Shown piece by piece: positions 1-9,947 of a stretch of 64,000 nt of DNA. Under the pieces are notes generated by a model. It did no database searches, was not told where the DNA came from, and saw only the letters and a program-made list of their open reading frames with translations. This DNA is from Terriglobia bacterium (GTDB lineage: Bacteria; Acidobacteriota; Thermoanaerobaculia; Thermoanaerobaculales; Thermoanaerobaculaceae): NCBI GenBank assembly GCA_020073245.1, contig JAIQFQ010000001.1:170001-234000 (forward strand), read 5' to 3'. Position 1 is the stretch's first letter, and every line of letters begins with the position of its first letter. A program made the translations under genes and the position numbers.

Positions 1-84
1 GGGTATAAGGAAAAGGGAAGACGGTCGGCAGGGGTTGCCTCGTCGTTCTTCTCCCGTCTACCTTCTCCCCTCTTCCCTCGTCGG
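1..84. repeat. Heptad (7-bp period) inverted repeat after purN
   Basis: The minus strand from about 79 down to 40 reads as consecutive 7-mers of the GAGGGAA/GAGGGGA/GACGGGA type. A weaker purine-rich partner arm lies at about 4-33, so the two arms could fold back. It sits directly downstream of the purN stop codon and could act as a terminator or be a spreading repeat. It belongs to the same class as the elements near 710, 1903, 21313, 42558, 46237 and 57008. Confidence 0.5.
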
Positions 85-89
85 GCGCG

Positions 90-698
90 TCACTCGAAAA
101 CGACCCGCCGGCCGTCCAGCCGCCACCGCCGCGTCAGCAGCATCCGCAGGGCCGCCGGGTACGCGATGTGCTCCTGCTCGAGGATCCTCTCAGCCAGCGT
201 GCCCGGCGTGTCGTCGTCGAGGACCCGCACGGTGCGCTGCAAAACGATAGGCCCGCTATCGCAGTCGGCGTCGACCAGGTGCACGGTGCACCCCGACACC
301 TTCACCCCGTACTCCCAGGCTTGGTGCTGCGCCTCCAGGCCGGGAAACGACGGAAGCAGCGCCGGGTGGATGTTCACGATGCGCCGCGAAAAGCGCTCGA
401 CGAACGCGGGCGAGAGCAGCCGCATGTAGCCGGCCAGGCACACCCACCGAGCTCCCGCCTCGGTGACCGCCGCGATCACGAGCCGCTCGTGCTCCTCGCG
501 CGAAATGCCCTTGCCCGCGATCACGACAGCCGGGACACCGCGCTCGCGGGCTCGCTCGAGGCCAGGCGCGTCGGGCCTGTTCGACACGACGAGCACAACC
601 TCCGCAGGGATCTCGCCGCGGGCGCAGGCCTCGGCGATCTCGACGAAGTTGCTGCCTCGCCCCGACAGCAGCACCGCGATCCGCGTCAGCCCTGACAC
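90..698 (-). CDS. purN: Phosphoribosylglycinamide formyltransferase
   Basis: PurN transfers a formyl group from 10-formyltetrahydrofolate to GAR, the third step of purine synthesis, in the cytoplasm. The 202-residue product is of normal family length. It shows the N-terminal LLSGRGSN phosphate-binding loop at residues 10-17, the NIHPALLPSFPG segment and the VDADCDSGP segment. These supply the expected catalytic triad at N109, H111 and D147. I chose the GTG start at 698 because it follows a GGGGAGGG ribosome-binding site and gives the canonical N-terminus; the frame stays open upstream only through a heptad repeat. It is the last gene of the purS-Q-L-F-M-N run. Confidence 0.95.
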   Translation of the reverse strand: MSGLTRIAVLLSGRGSNFVEIAEACARGEIPAEVVLVVSNRPDAPGLERARERGVPAVVIAGKGISREEHERLVIAAVTEAGARWVCLAGYMRLLSPAFVERFSRRIVNIHPALLPSFPGLEAQHQAWEYGVKVSGCTVHLVDADCDSGPIVLQRTVRVLDDDTPGTLAERILEQEHIAYPAALRMLLTRRWRLDGRRVVFE

Positions 699-709
699 CC
701 ACCCTCCCC

Positions 710-817
710 GTGGTTCGTGGCTCGTGGGTCGTGGGTCGGCGGCGGTCCGGAGGCCGCACACCCGGTGCCTGAGAGGCCCGCACTCATTCGAACCACTAAC
801 CACGATCCTCGATCCAC
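710..817. repeat. Heptad inverted repeat between purM and purN
   Basis: Four tandem 7-mers fitting GTGGNTC occupy 710-737. On the opposite strand a matching array of four 7-mers of GTGGATC/GTGGTTC type occupies 790-817. The arms face each other around a 52-bp spacer, so the transcript between purM and purN could form a long imperfect hairpin. It may tune readthrough into purN or processing of the mRNA; that role is inference. Confidence 0.7.
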
Positions 818-824
818 GGTCGTG

Positions 825-1883
825 TCAGGCACGACGCTCTCCGACGAAGCGCACGCCCTTGCCCGCGACGGTGCGCCCGATCAGCCACCCGCCAGGGTGT
901 TGGCTGACGCCCTCGAGGACTTCCGGGACACTCGCTTCCGCGACCACAAGGATCATGCCGACGCCGAGGTTGAACGTGCGCCGCATGTCGTCCTCCGGCA
1001 CCCGGCCGGCCTCCCGGATCAGACGGAACAGCGCCGGCTCGTCCCACGAGCCGAGATCGATCTCGGCGCCGACCCCACTCGGTAGCGCCCGCGGCAGGTT
1101 GTCGGGGATTCCGCCGCCGGTGATGTGCGCGGCGCTCTTCACGAAGCCCGCATCGAGCAACGGGCCTAACGCCGGGAGGTACGACCTGTGGACCGCGAGC
1201 AGCGCGTCGGCGACGCTGCGGCCCAGCGCGGGCACCTCATCGGTGACCTTGAGCCCCAGGAGCTCGATGAGCACCTTGCGCGCGAGCGAGTAACCGTTGG
1301 TATGGAGGCCGGTCGAGGGCAGCGCCACCAGAGCGTCGCCGGTCCGAACGGTTTCCACCCGCAGTAGCCTATCGCGGACGCACGACCCGACGATGAAACC
1401 CGCTAGGTCGTACTCGCCCGGCTGGTAGAAGCCGGGCATCTCGGCCGTCTCGCCCCCGAGGAGTGCGCAGCCGTTGGCGCGGCATCCACGGGTGAGACCC
1501 TCGATCACCGCCACGGCGACGCCGGGCTCGAGCCGCCCGGACGCGAAGTAGTCGAGGAAGAACAGTGGCCTCGCTCCCAGGACGAGGATGTCGTTGACGC
1601 AGTGGTTGACGAGATCCTCGCCCACGGTCCCGTGCCTGGCCGCCGTCTGGGCGACCTTGAGCTTGGTGCCGACTCCATCGGCCGATGCAACGAGGACCGT
1701 CCCCGAGGGGTTGTCTGGTTCGAGCGTGAAGAGGCCACCGAAGCTCCCGATTTCTGAGAGTACGCCGGTTGTGAACGTCGTCTTGGCCAGGCGCCTGACC
1801 TCGACGAGCGCGCGGTCCTGCGCGTCGATCGAGACGCCCGCGCTCTCGTACGTCAGCCGTCTGTCACGGGTGGAGTCGACCAC
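825..1883 (-). CDS. purM: Phosphoribosylformylglycinamidine cyclo-ligase (AIR synthetase)
   Basis: PurM closes the imidazole ring of FGAM using ATP, giving AIR. The 352-residue product has family-typical length. The DGVGTKLKVA segment near residue 70 is the characteristic AIRS/ATP-binding motif, and GGGIPDNLPR near residue 256 marks the C-terminal AIRS domain. The start is GTG at 1883. No clear ribosome-binding site is visible, but TACCCT lies 6 bp upstream, so a leaderless start is possible. It is separated from purF upstream and purN downstream by heptad inverted repeats. Confidence 0.95.
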   Translation of the reverse strand: MVDSTRDRRLTYESAGVSIDAQDRALVEVRRLAKTTFTTGVLSEIGSFGGLFTLEPDNPSGTVLVASADGVGTKLKVAQTAARHGTVGEDLVNHCVNDILVLGARPLFFLDYFASGRLEPGVAVAVIEGLTRGCRANGCALLGGETAEMPGFYQPGEYDLAGFIVGSCVRDRLLRVETVRTGDALVALPSTGLHTNGYSLARKVLIELLGLKVTDEVPALGRSVADALLAVHRSYLPALGPLLDAGFVKSAAHITGGGIPDNLPRALPSGVGAEIDLGSWDEPALFRLIREAGRVPEDDMRRTFNLGVGMILVVAEASVPEVLEGVSQHPGGWLIGRTVAGKGVRFVGERRA

Positions 1884-1902
1884 GGTCTAAGGGTAGCAAA
1901 AG

Positions 1903-2030
1903 ATAGTTGAGAGTTCAGAGTTAGGAGCGAAGAGTTGAAAGACAGCGCGCCTGCCGTTCCTGCCCGGCTTACCCTCCGAGTCTCAGCCATTCGCTTCCCA
2001 CTCTTAACTCTTCACTCTTAACTCCTAAGG
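1903..2030. repeat. Heptad inverted repeat between purF and purM
   Basis: The plus strand at about 1905-1941 is a run of 7-mers of the form GAGTTNA. The minus strand at about 2029-1994 is another run of GAGTTAA/GAGTGAA units. The two arms are inverted around about 55 bp. The pattern fills almost the whole purF-purM gap. The arms are near complementary and would make a long hairpin in the pur transcript. Confidence 0.75.
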
Positions 2031-2037
2031 GTCTCTC

Positions 2038-3459
2038 CTAGCGTTCTTCCTTCGCGACGATGTCGGCGTGGTCCTCCTCGTCGAGCACGCGGTAACGACC
2101 GGAGAAGCACGCGGTGCAAAAGTTGGCCGGCGGAGTCGCGAGGCACGAAAGCATGCCCTCCTCCGACAGGTAACCGAGCGAGTCGGCTCCGACGAAGCCC
2201 CGGATCTCCTCGACGGTCTGGCTCGAGGCGATCAGCTCACGGCGCTGGGGCGTGTCGATTCCGTAGAAGCACGGCCCGATGGTGGGCGGCGACGAGATGC
2301 GGAGATGGACCTCTCGTGCGCCGGCGGCCTTTAGCATCATCACGATCTTGCGCGAGGTCGTGCCGCGTACGATCGAGTCATCGACCAGCACGATGCGTTT
2401 GCCCGCGACCGCTGCGCGAACCGGGTTCAACTTGACCTTGACGCCGAAGTGCCGGATCGACTGGCGCGGCTCGATGAAAGTCCGGCCGACGTAGTGGTTG
2501 CGGACCAGACCGAGCACGAACGGCAGGCCCGAGGCGCGGGCGTAGCCGAGCGCCGCCGGCACTCCCGAGTCCGGGACGGCGACGACGATTTCGGCCGGCG
2601 CCGGGTGCTCCTGCGCCAACCGTTCCCCCAGCCGCTCGCGCGCCGGGCCGACGTCCTCGCCGAAGACGCGGGAGTCCGGGCGCGCAAAGTAGACGTGCTC
2701 GAAGACGCAGTGGGCGTAGGGTCCCGGCCTCGGCGGCCGCAGTACACGGGGCTCCTCACCAACCAACTCGACGACTTCGCCCGGGCCGACCTCACGGACG
2801 AGCCTCGCCTCGATCAGGTCGAAGGCGCAGGTCTCGGACGCCACAATCCATGCCTCCCCGAGCCGTCCCAGGGCGAGCGGCCGGAACCCATGGGGGTCCC
2901 GCGCCGCGAAGAGTCTCCCGTCGCACAGCACCGCCAACGAGTACGCTCCGACGACCGCATCCAACGTCTCGAGCAACGCGGCTTCGAGGGTCGGGGCCTT
3001 CGAACGCGCCAGCAGGTGCAGGAACACCTCGCTGTCGGAGGTCGACTGGAAGATCGCCCCCTCACGCTCGAGCTGTCGACGGAGCCGCAACGCGTTGACG
3101 AGGTTTCCGTTGTGAGCGAGCGCGACCAATCCCCTGTGGGTCGTGGCGACGACCGGCTGCGAGTTCGCGAGCGTCGAGTTGCCGGCGGTCGCGTACCGCA
3201 CGTGGCCGAGGGCGGCGCTCCCGGGGAGTTCCTCGATCACCGCCCGGTTGAAGATGTCGGCCACATATCCCATCGCCTTCCTGTGGCGGAGCTCCCGCCC
3301 ATCGAAGGCTGCGATCCCCGCAGATTCCTGCCCACGATGCTGGAGGGCGTAGAGGCCGAGGTAGACAAGGTTGGCCGCGTCCGGGTAGCCGAGCACGGCA
3401 CACACGCCGCACTCGTCGTGGAACTTGTCGTCCGCGCCACTCACGCCTCGGATAGCCAT
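2038..3459 (-). CDS. purF: Amidophosphoribosyltransferase, 4Fe-4S type
   Basis: PurF commits PRPP and glutamine to purine synthesis, forming phosphoribosylamine. The 473-residue product has the Ntn-hydrolase glutaminase domain first and the PRPP-binding phosphoribosyltransferase domain second (motif [14 protein letters not shown]). The nucleophilic cysteine is C17 in HDECGVCAV, preceded by a 16-residue propeptide that must be cleaved. Cysteines in AHCVFEH, IGPCFYG and NFCTAC match the four iron-sulphur ligands of the Bacillus subtilis enzyme, so this is the oxygen-labile type. It overlaps purL by 19 bp, which suggests translational coupling. Confidence 0.95.
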   Translation of the reverse strand: MAIRGVSGADDKFHDECGVCAVLGYPDAANLVYLGLYALQHRGQESAGIAAFDGRELRHRKAMGYVADIFNRAVIEELPGSAALGHVRYATAGNSTLANSQPVVATTHRGLVALAHNGNLVNALRLRRQLEREGAIFQSTSDSEVFLHLLARSKAPTLEAALLETLDAVVGAYSLAVLCDGRLFAARDPHGFRPLALGRLGEAWIVASETCAFDLIEARLVREVGPGEVVELVGEEPRVLRPPRPGPYAHCVFEHVYFARPDSRVFGEDVGPARERLGERLAQEHPAPAEIVVAVPDSGVPAALGYARASGLPFVLGLVRNHYVGRTFIEPRQSIRHFGVKVKLNPVRAAVAGKRIVLVDDSIVRGTTSRKIVMMLKAAGAREVHLRISSPPTIGPCFYGIDTPQRRELIASSQTVEEIRGFVGADSLGYLSEEGMLSCLATPPANFCTACFSGRYRVLDEEDHADIVAKEER

Positions 3460-5633
3460 CCCAAACCCTTCTCGCTCAGCGCCGCGAGCTCTGAAATCGA
3501 AGCCTCGAGCACGGTCTTGCGCCCGAGTGTGACCACCATCTTCGTCCCGCCGGCGACGCCCAGCCGCGTCAACGGGAGCCCTTCACAGGCCCTCTCGAGC
3601 GCAGGCTCCATCGCCACGGGAGTCGCGAGCGCGAAGCCAACGCGCCACTCACCGAACAGAACCCGCACCGGGGAGGTGCTGGCTGGCAAAGACAGCTTGC
3701 ACCCCACAGTGCCACCGCTCATTTCGACCGCGGCGACCGCCAGCCCTCCGTCCGAGAGGTCCTTGGCGGCGGCCAGGCCGAGTCGGACCAGGTCTCGGGC
3801 GACTGCTGCGATCCGCCGCTCGCCGTCGTAGTCGACAGCCGGCACCGGCCCGGCCTCGAGGCCGAGCACTATCTGCAGGTACCGCGACCCGCCCAGCTCG
3901 CCTTCCAACGGCCCAAGCAGGTAGATGGCATCGCCCAAGTGCCAATGCGAGCGCGGCCGATGGCGAACCCCCGGCACGATGCCGACCATACCGACCGTCG
4001 GCGTGGGCACGATCGCTGTCCCCGACGTCTCGTTGTAGAACGACACGTTGCCGGAGACGACGGGAACCTCGAACGCCCGGCATGCCTCGGCCAGCCCGTC
4101 CACGGCGGCGACGAACTGTCCCATCACGCCCGGATTCTCGGGTGAGCCGAAGTTGAGGCAGTCGGTTACGCCCACCGGCTCGGCGCCCACGCACGCCAGG
4201 TTGCGTACAGCCTCGGCGACTGCCTGAGCCGCGCCGTTGAAGGGGTCGAGGGAGCAGGCGAGGGCGTTGCAATCGGTCGTCGCCGCGAGGCCGATGTTCG
4301 TTCCTTCGATGAGCTGCAGCGCTGCGTCGGCACCCGGTCCGATCACCGTGCTCGCGCCCACCGATTGATCGTACTGCTGCCAGACCGGCCTCGAGCTCGC
4401 AAACACCGGCGATGCCAGCATCTCGCGCAGATCGGCCGCCCACTCACGGTCGCGCAGGTTGGGCAACGTGACCGCCGCGGCAGGTGCAGGCTCGACCCAC
4501 GGCCGGTCGTACCGGGGTGCGTCGTCCACGAGAGGAGCCAGGGGCAGTCGGAACGCCTGCCGCCCCTCGAACCTGGCCACAACCTCCGGCTCGGGGATCA
4601 CGGTCCCGACCTCCACCGCGTCGAGCCCCCAGCGCCCGCACACCTCGAGCACCGGCGCGACGTTGTCGGGCGTTACCACCAGCACCATGCGCTCCTGCGA
4701 CTCGGAGAGCATCAGCTCGTACGGGGTCATCCCCCTCTCTCGCGCCGGCACCCTGGAGAGGTCGAGGGTCAGTCCACATCCCGCCCGCGCCGCCATCTCG
4801 AACGCCGAGGAGGTCAGCCCGGCCGCGCCCATATCCTGGATCCCGACGACGAGCCCCTTACCCATCAGCTCGAGGCAGCACTCGATCAGCAGCTTCTCGG
4901 TAAAGGGATCTCCAACCTGGACTGTCGGACGTTTGGCGCTTGCGGTCTCGTCGAAGACATCCGAAGCCATCGTGGCCCCGTGGATGCCGTCGCGGCCGGT
5001 CTTGGAGCCCAAGTACACTACGCGGTTGCCAGGCCCGGAGGCGCGACCGTAGAAGATACCGTCGCCGCGAGCCACGCCGACGCACATAGCGTTCACGAGG
5101 ATGTTGCCGTTGTAGCTCGGGTGGAAGTCCACCTCACCGCCCACGGTCGGCACCCCGACGCAGTTGCCGTAGTCGCCGATGCCGCGCACCACACCGTCCA
5201 CCAGGTGAGGCATTCGCGGCGCGTCGAGCGACCCGAACCGCAATGAGTCAAGGATCATCACCGGGCGCGCACCCATGGTGAAGACGTCGCGAAGGATCCC
5301 GCCCACACCCGTCGCCGCCCCCTGGTACGGCTCGATGAAGGAAGGGTGGTTGTGGGATTCCATCTTGAACACGGTGACCCAACCCTGGCCGAGGTCAACG
5401 ACGCCGGCGTTCTCACCGGGTCCCTGGATCACCCGCGGGCCGCGCGTCGGGAACTTCTTGAGGTGGACCCGGGAGGACTTGTAGGAGCAATGCTCCGACC
5501 AGAGTGCGGCGAAGATCCCGAGCTCCGTCAGGTTGGGCACCCGCCCGAGGTCCGACAGGATGCGCTCGAACTCTTCCTCCGAGAGCCCGTGCTCTCGCGC
5601 CAGCTCAACCGTCGCAGGAGCATCCCACTTCAT
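3441..5633 (-). CDS. purL: Phosphoribosylformylglycinamidine synthase, large subunit
   Basis: PurL converts FGAR to FGAM with ATP and ammonia delivered by PurQ. At 730 residues it is the short PurL type that works with separate PurQ and PurS, both encoded just upstream. Family hallmarks are the EHCSYKSSR segment near residue 47, [12 protein letters not shown] near residue 90 and paired AIRS-like ATP domains, including [15 protein letters not shown]. The ATG overlaps the purQ stop by 4 bp (ATGA), the usual coupling in this operon. Confidence 0.96.
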   Translation of the reverse strand: MKWDAPATVELAREHGLSEEEFERILSDLGRVPNLTELGIFAALWSEHCSYKSSRVHLKKFPTRGPRVIQGPGENAGVVDLGQGWVTVFKMESHNHPSFIEPYQGAATGVGGILRDVFTMGARPVMILDSLRFGSLDAPRMPHLVDGVVRGIGDYGNCVGVPTVGGEVDFHPSYNGNILVNAMCVGVARGDGIFYGRASGPGNRVVYLGSKTGRDGIHGATMASDVFDETASAKRPTVQVGDPFTEKLLIECCLELMGKGLVVGIQDMGAAGLTSSAFEMAARAGCGLTLDLSRVPARERGMTPYELMLSESQERMVLVVTPDNVAPVLEVCGRWGLDAVEVGTVIPEPEVVARFEGRQAFRLPLAPLVDDAPRYDRPWVEPAPAAAVTLPNLRDREWAADLREMLASPVFASSRPVWQQYDQSVGASTVIGPGADAALQLIEGTNIGLAATTDCNALACSLDPFNGAAQAVAEAVRNLACVGAEPVGVTDCLNFGSPENPGVMGQFVAAVDGLAEACRAFEVPVVSGNVSFYNETSGTAIVPTPTVGMVGIVPGVRHRPRSHWHLGDAIYLLGPLEGELGGSRYLQIVLGLEAGPVPAVDYDGERRIAAVARDLVRLGLAAAKDLSDGGLAVAAVEMSGGTVGCKLSLPASTSPVRVLFGEWRVGFALATPVAMEPALERACEGLPLTRLGVAGGTKMVVTLGRKTVLEASISELAALSEKGLGWLSEA

Positions 5634-6331
5634 GCCGCCTCCACCAGCCCGCGGATAAGCGCGGCTCCGTCTTCGCCGCCGAGCAGCGCCCGCATCCGGC
5701 GTTCAGGGTGGGGCATCATACCGAGCACGTTCCCCTGTAGGTTGACCAGGCCGGCGACCGCGTTCAGGGCACCGTTGGGGTTGGCGCCATCGTCGATCTC
5801 CCCTGTCGGCGTGCAGTAGCGCAACGCCACCGCGCCTCCCGCTTCCACATCGCGTACAACCTCCGGCGCGGCGAACCAGTTCCCCTCCTTGTGCGCGATC
5901 GGCAGCCGCAGGACCTGGCCGAGCCGCAGGTGTTTGAGCAGGGGGGAGTCGTTCCTCTCGACCCGCAGGTGCACGTCGCGGCAGATGAAGCGCAGCGTGC
6001 GGTTCATCAGCATCGCGCCGGGCAGTAGCCCGATCTCCAGGAGCATCTGGAAACCGTTGCAGATGCCCAGCACAGGACCGCCTTCGGCGGCGTGGCGCCG
6101 AACGGCAGTCATCACGGGTGAGTGGACGGCGATCGCCCCGGCGCGCAGGTAGTCACCGTACGAGAAGCCACCCGGCAGGATCACCGCCGTGCAGCCCGCG
6201 AGGTCGGCGCTCTGATGCCAGACCGGGACCGCCTCGCCTCCGACCAACTCGACGGCCCCGAGCGCATCGCGGTCACAGTTCGCCCCCGGGAAGATCACCA
6301 CCGCCACCCGCGGCCGACTCTTCCCGCTCAT
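5630..6331 (-). CDS. purQ: Phosphoribosylformylglycinamidine synthase, glutaminase subunit
   Basis: PurQ hydrolyses glutamine and feeds ammonia to PurL. The 233-residue class I glutamine amidotransferase has the nucleophile elbow [13 protein letters not shown] near residue 90 with the catalytic cysteine. The His and Glu of the triad lie in MMPHPERR near the C-terminus. The ATG is preceded by a GGGGGAG ribosome-binding site. A tandem GGACCAC heptad array sits between this gene and purS. Confidence 0.95.
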   Translation of the reverse strand: MSGKSRPRVAVVIFPGANCDRDALGAVELVGGEAVPVWHQSADLAGCTAVILPGGFSYGDYLRAGAIAVHSPVMTAVRRHAAEGGPVLGICNGFQMLLEIGLLPGAMLMNRTLRFICRDVHLRVERNDSPLLKHLRLGQVLRLPIAHKEGNWFAAPEVVRDVEAGGAVALRYCTPTGEIDDGANPNGALNAVAGLVNLQGNVLGMMPHPERRMRALLGGEDGAALIRGLVEAA

Positions 6332-6402
6332 TGCTCCCCCACGAGGCCGCTCCGGTGCGGCGCACCCCCGCTCGTCGCGCCAGGTCTGTCAAAGCTGAGC
6401 TC

Positions 6403-6435
6403 GGACCACGGACCACGGACCACGGACCACGGTCC
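6403..6435. repeat. Tandem GGACCAC heptad array
   Basis: Four perfect copies of the 7-mer ggaccac run from 6403 to 6430, followed by a partial, inverted ggtcc. It lies between purS and purQ. This is the least diverged heptad array in the window, so it may be the youngest. Confidence 0.85.
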
Positions 6436-6437
6436 TC

Positions 6438-6677
6438 TCATGGCAGGCGAACCTCAAACTCCTCAATGACCGGGTTTGCGAGCACCTCGCGGCACGCTTC
6501 TTCCACACGAGAACGGACGGCCGTTGCGTCCTTTCCGGCAACCTCGAGGAGCATCAGTTTGCCGACCCTCACCTGCTCGATCTCCGCGTACCCGAGGCCA
6601 GCGAGGACGCGCCGGATCGCCTCGCCCTGCGGATCCAACACCTGCTCCTTGAGCTTGACGCGAACCTCCACCACCAT
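6438..6677 (-). CDS. purS: Phosphoribosylformylglycinamidine synthase subunit PurS
   Basis: PurS is the small dimeric subunit that bridges PurL and PurQ. The 79-residue product begins VVEVRVKLKEQVLDPQG and contains the family segment RRVLAGLGYAEIEQVRVGK. I chose the ATG at 6677 because a strong CAGGAGGTG site precedes it and it gives the family-typical length; the frame runs open further upstream but without homology-like sequence. It is the first purine gene of the run, following the metallo-hydrolase gene. Confidence 0.93.
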   Translation of the reverse strand: MVVEVRVKLKEQVLDPQGEAIRRVLAGLGYAEIEQVRVGKLMLLEVAGKDATAVRSRVEEACREVLANPVIEEFEVRLP

Positions 6678-6775
6678 CCCGCACCTCCTGCCCCGCCCCG
6701 CGAGCGTCGCGGCGCCCAAGGGTACCGCGAACGAGGCGCACCCGGAAGGGTCCGGGGTGGTCTCCGTCCCTGCAC

Positions 6776-7564
6776 TCAATCAGAGCCCGCGTCGGTTCGG
6801 GACGTGGGACCGCCTGCGTCGACGACAAGAGCCCGGTGCTGTGAGGCCACCGTCAGGCGCACGCCCGAGCCTACCAGCACGGCGGCGAGCTCGCGTTCCA
6901 CCATCTCGGGACGGTTATTGGTTTGTGAGAGGTGCATTCCCACCACCGTCTCGAGCCTTGAGTGAGCGAGCCGCTCGATGGCCGCGCACGCCTGCTCGTT
7001 GGAGAGGTGCCCGGTACGGGAGGCGATGCGTTGCTTGAGGGGCCATGGGTACGGCCCCACGCGCAACAAATCACGATCATGGTTGCACTCGATCAGCAAC
7101 ACATGGCAGCCGGAGAGGCGCTCAGTCAAGAGCTCCGTGAACACTCCAGTGTCGGTCACGAGGCCCAACCGTCTGCCCTTGCACTCCAAGACGAAGCCGA
7201 CGGGCTCCCGTGCGTCGTGGCTGGTCTGCACCGGAAGTGCGGCGATGGCCCCGACCCGCACCTGGCGCCCCGATGCGAGCGGTTCCGCACCGGAAGGAGC
7301 CGTCTGCATCGCCTCCAGAGTGCCAGGAGTGGCCAGGACCGGTACGCGGTGGCGGCGAAGAAAGACCTCGAGTCCTTTCACGTGGTCGTCGTGCTCGTGG
7401 GTGAGCAGCACGGCCCCGATGCGGTCGGGCTCGAGGCCGAGCGGCTTCATCCGCGTTACGAGCTGCCGGTACGAGATTCCGCAGTCGACCAGAACACAGG
7501 TGCCGCCTGCCTCCACCACCGTCGCGTTGCCGCCCGAGCCGGACGCCAGGACCGAGATTCTCAT
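6776..7564 (-). CDS. Metallo-beta-lactamase-fold hydrolase (YycJ/WalJ-like)
   Basis: This 262-residue cytoplasmic protein starts MRISVLASGSGGNATVVEA, typical of the YycJ/WalJ branch of the metallo-beta-lactamase superfamily. It carries the metal-binding THEHDDHVKGL motif near residue 58 and later histidines in QTSHDAREP, ECNHDRD and GMHLSQTNN. Relatives are proposed exonucleases or phosphodiesterases linked to the cell envelope or DNA repair; the substrate here is unknown. The start at 7564 lies 1 bp beyond the dut stop, so the two are probably co-translated. Confidence 0.85.
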   Translation of the reverse strand: MRISVLASGSGGNATVVEAGGTCVLVDCGISYRQLVTRMKPLGLEPDRIGAVLLTHEHDDHVKGLEVFLRRHRVPVLATPGTLEAMQTAPSGAEPLASGRQVRVGAIAALPVQTSHDAREPVGFVLECKGRRLGLVTDTGVFTELLTERLSGCHVLLIECNHDRDLLRVGPYPWPLKQRIASRTGHLSNEQACAAIERLAHSRLETVVGMHLSQTNNRPEMVERELAAVLVGSGVRLTVASQHRALVVDAGGPTSRTDAGSD

Positions 7565-7565
7565 T

Positions 7566-8015
7566 TCAGGAGCCCGTCGAACCGAATCCGCCGGCGCCCC
7601 GGTCCGAGGGCGGCAGCTCGTCACGTTCGGAGAAGGCGGCCTGCACCACCGGGGCCACGACGAGCTGCGCGATCCGCTCCCCGCGCCGGATCACGTAGCT
7701 CTCGCGGCCGAGGTTCACGAGGATCACCATCAGCTCGCCGCGGTAGTCGCTATCCACGGTGCCTGGTGCGTTTGCGACCGACACGCCATGACGCAGGGCG
7801 AGACCGGAGCGCGGGCGAACCTGAACCTCGTACCCGGCCGGCACTGCGAGCACTAGGCCGGTCGGGACGGCAATCCGCTCCGACGGCGCGAGCACGAGAT
7901 CGGAGGTCACCGCTGCGGCGACGTCCGCACCGGCCGCCCCAGGCGTCAAGTACCGCGGAAGCGGCAGCCCTTCCGCATGCGGGAGCCGCCGCACCCCCAC
8001 CCCGACGACGCTCAT
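7566..8015 (-). CDS. dut: dUTP diphosphatase
   Basis: Dut hydrolyses dUTP to dUMP, keeping uracil out of DNA and supplying dTMP synthesis. The 149-residue product has all five trimeric dUTPase motifs in order: [44 protein letters not shown] and the C-terminal [12 protein letters not shown] used the ATG at 8015, which overlaps the peptidase stop by 4 bp and gives the normal length. Confidence 0.95.
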   Translation of the reverse strand: MSVVGVGVRRLPHAEGLPLPRYLTPGAAGADVAAAVTSDLVLAPSERIAVPTGLVLAVPAGYEVQVRPRSGLALRHGVSVANAPGTVDSDYRGELMVILVNLGRESYVIRRGERIAQLVVAPVVQAAFSERDELPPSDRGAGGFGSTGS

Positions 8016-9250
8016 GCCACCCTCAGCGACAGGACGGTCGGCAGACGCAGCGCCGCACCTGGCCCGCACACGGCGCCGGCGATTGCGTCGAGACGAATGA
8101 CCCGAGCGGCGAGCGCACGCACCCGATCCGGTGTCACCTCATCGAGCCTGCGCCGTGTGGTGGCTCCGTCGAACGGCTGGCCGTGGGCGAGGAGCTCTCC
8201 GGCATGGGCCTCCATGAGCGCATCGCTGCCCTCTGCCCCGAGCACGACGCCTGAGGCCAGGGCCCGCCGCGCCAGATCCACCTCCTCGTCCGTGATCCGG
8301 CCTCCAGCGACCTCACCGAGAACGCGAAAGACCGCATCCCAGCACGCCTCCGTCTGGCGCGCGGGAGCCGAGAACGTCAACTCGAGCACTCCGGCAACGG
8401 CGGTGGCGTATACGGAGCTCCCGACCTCGTACACCAGCCCGAGCCGGTCCCGCAACTCTCGGAAGAGCCGGCTCGACGCGCCGCCGCCCAGCAGTTGGTG
8501 CAGGACACCGAGTGTGAAGATCTCGGGGTCGTCGGCGCGAAGGCCGGGCAGCACGAGGTTGGCGTAGAGCTGCTCCAAGCCGTCGCGCTCCTCGACCAGC
8601 ACCCCGGCCCGCCACGTCGGGGGCGTGAGCGTTCCGGCGGAGGTCGCGAGGCTCGGGTAACGCCCCAACCTGAGGGTGATCTCACCTCTGTCAACGGGGC
8701 CGACGGCGACCAGGAGCAAGTTCGCCGGCGTGAAGCGGATGCGGTGGAAGCGTTCCAGGTCCGAGGCCTTGAACCGCTCCACGACCTCGCGCCGACCGAG
8801 CACCGGCCGCGCCAGCGGATGGTCACCCCAGCATGCCTCAAGAGCTCTCTCCGCGACCATCTCGGCTGGCGAGTCTTGGATCAGGTCGAACTCGGCTGCG
8901 ACCACCTTGCGTTCGACCTCTACCTCCTCACAGAGCAATCTCGGGCGGAACACGGCATCTAGGACCAGGTCGAGTGCCTCGTCGAAGCGCTCCGCCGGGA
9001 CGTGGGCGGTCACCGCGCAAACCTCGCGCGTGGTGAAGGCGTCGACCACACCGCCCAGCGAGTCGATGAGTTCGGCGATCTCCTCAGGGGTCCGGTCACC
9101 ACAGCGCCTCAGCAGCAGATGCTCCAGGAGGTGCGTGATCCCAGCCACTTCGGACTCTTCGTGTGCAGACCCGGTGCGAATCCACGCTCCGACTGCGGCG
9201 GTCGCGGCGCCGGGCATTTCGTGGACGAAGACTGTCGGGGACATTGCCAT
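8012..9250 (-). CDS. M16 family zinc peptidase (pitrilysin/processing-peptidase type)
   Basis: The 412-residue protein has the inverted zinc motif HLLEH at residues 40-44. A third ligand is likely at E120 in AAEFDLIQ, at the family spacing of about 76 residues. A second, inactive-type M16 domain fills the C-terminal half ([19 protein letters not shown]). No signal peptide is visible, so it is probably cytoplasmic or a partner of another protease. It heads the dut-MBL-pur segment. TACACT lies 9 bp before the start codon and no good ribosome-binding site is seen. Confidence 0.88.
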   Translation of the reverse strand: MAMSPTVFVHEMPGAATAAVGAWIRTGSAHEESEVAGITHLLEHLLLRRCGDRTPEEIAELIDSLGGVVDAFTTREVCAVTAHVPAERFDEALDLVLDAVFRPRLLCEEVEVERKVVAAEFDLIQDSPAEMVAERALEACWGDHPLARPVLGRREVVERFKASDLERFHRIRFTPANLLLVAVGPVDRGEITLRLGRYPSLATSAGTLTPPTWRAGVLVEERDGLEQLYANLVLPGLRADDPEIFTLGVLHQLLGGGASSRLFRELRDRLGLVYEVGSSVYATAVAGVLELTFSAPARQTEACWDAVFRVLGEVAGGRITDEEVDLARRALASGVVLGAEGSDALMEAHAGELLAHGQPFDGATTRRRLDEVTPDRVRALAARVIRLDAIAGAVCGPGAALRLPTVLSLRVA

Positions 9251-9259
9251 CGGCGCCTA

Positions 9260-9265
9260 AGTGTA
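9260..9265 (-). promoter_or_regulatory. Candidate -10 box for near-leaderless M16 gene
   Basis: TACACT on the minus strand ends 9 bp before the ATG at 9250, so transcription would start within about 2-3 bases of the start codon. No clear -35 hexamer is visible. This would let dut and the purine genes be expressed independently of the secretion genes upstream. Confidence 0.4.
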
Positions 9266-9284
9266 CCAACCCGGAGGTAGGCCG

Positions 9285-9947
9285 TCAGGGCTTGGGCGTG
9301 GGGATGGCGGCCGGGCTACCTGGAAGCTTGAGTTTGCTTGGGTCATAGAAGAACTTCCAATCGCAGTAGCGCGTGTGACCCAAGTACAGCTTGATCGAGT
9401 TGTCGCACACCCTGGATCTCACCCCAATGATCGGTCCGACGGCGCCGTGGCCGCCAGCCGGAGGCGGGGTCGGCTGGGGCGTAGCCGCAGGGGTCGGAGA
9501 CGGATTGAGTGTGGTCCCATCCTCACCCAGGAAGACCGGCAACCAGTCCGCCTTCCCGGTCATGGGATCGGTCCAGACCTTCCGGAGCACGCGTGGGTTC
9601 GCCTTGGCGAGTTCGTCGAGTTTCACAGGGAAACGAGCGAAACGGGCGCGGAAGATCCGGACCCCCTCGACCACCTGGTTACCTCGGAAGATCAGCTCTT
9701 CCTCCTTTTCCCTCCTCTGCTGGAAACTCACGGTCTCGATCGCGACCGTGAGGAAGATCGCCATCACCGCCATCATCACAACCAAGACCGCGAGGGTGAA
9801 ACCCCTCTGGCGGGGGGTCCCGCGTCCCCTCCCCCTCCCACCCGGACGCTCTCGACCCCCCGTGCCCCCCCCGTTCGCCGGGAGTGAATCCCGGCTCGCG
9901 GAGCCAGGGTCTCCGCTGCCCGTCGGCATGGTCTCACCAGTCCGCAT
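9285..9947 (-). CDS. Atypical type II secretion/type IV pseudopilin
   Basis: This 220-residue protein carries a prepilin-like RQRGFTL site near residue 50, followed by one hydrophobic helix (LAVLVVMMAVMAIFL). The usual Glu at mature position 5 is replaced, since the sequence reads FTLAV. Lack of Glu5 is known for tip-type minor pseudopilins such as GspK. A long charged leader of about 49 residues precedes the site; part is encoded by a repeat shared with the next gene. The C-terminal half has a Pro/Thr-rich linker and the segment YCDWKFF. An alternative ATG lies at 9929. It is the last of three pseudopilin genes. Confidence 0.75.
   Translation of the reverse strand: MRTGETMPTGSGDPGSASRDSLPANGGGTGGRERPGGRGRGRGTPRQRGFTLAVLVVMMAVMAIFLTVAIETVSFQQRREKEEELIFRGNQVVEGVRIFRARFARFPVKLDELAKANPRVLRKVWTDPMTGKADWLPVFLGEDGTTLNPSPTPAATPQPTPPPAGGHGAVGPIIGVRSRVCDNSIKLYLGHTRYCDWKFFYDPSKLKLPGSPAAIPTPKP
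9815..9870. repeat. G-rich heptad repeat inside pseudopilin leader (copy 2)
   Basis: On the minus strand this stretch encodes the leader segment RERPGGRGRGRGTPRQ. It is nearly the same as the stretch at 10328-10376 in the next gene, and it keeps a 7-bp rhythm (GAGCGTC, CGGGTGG and so on). The DNA repeat forms the N-terminal leader of the protein. Confidence 0.6.
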
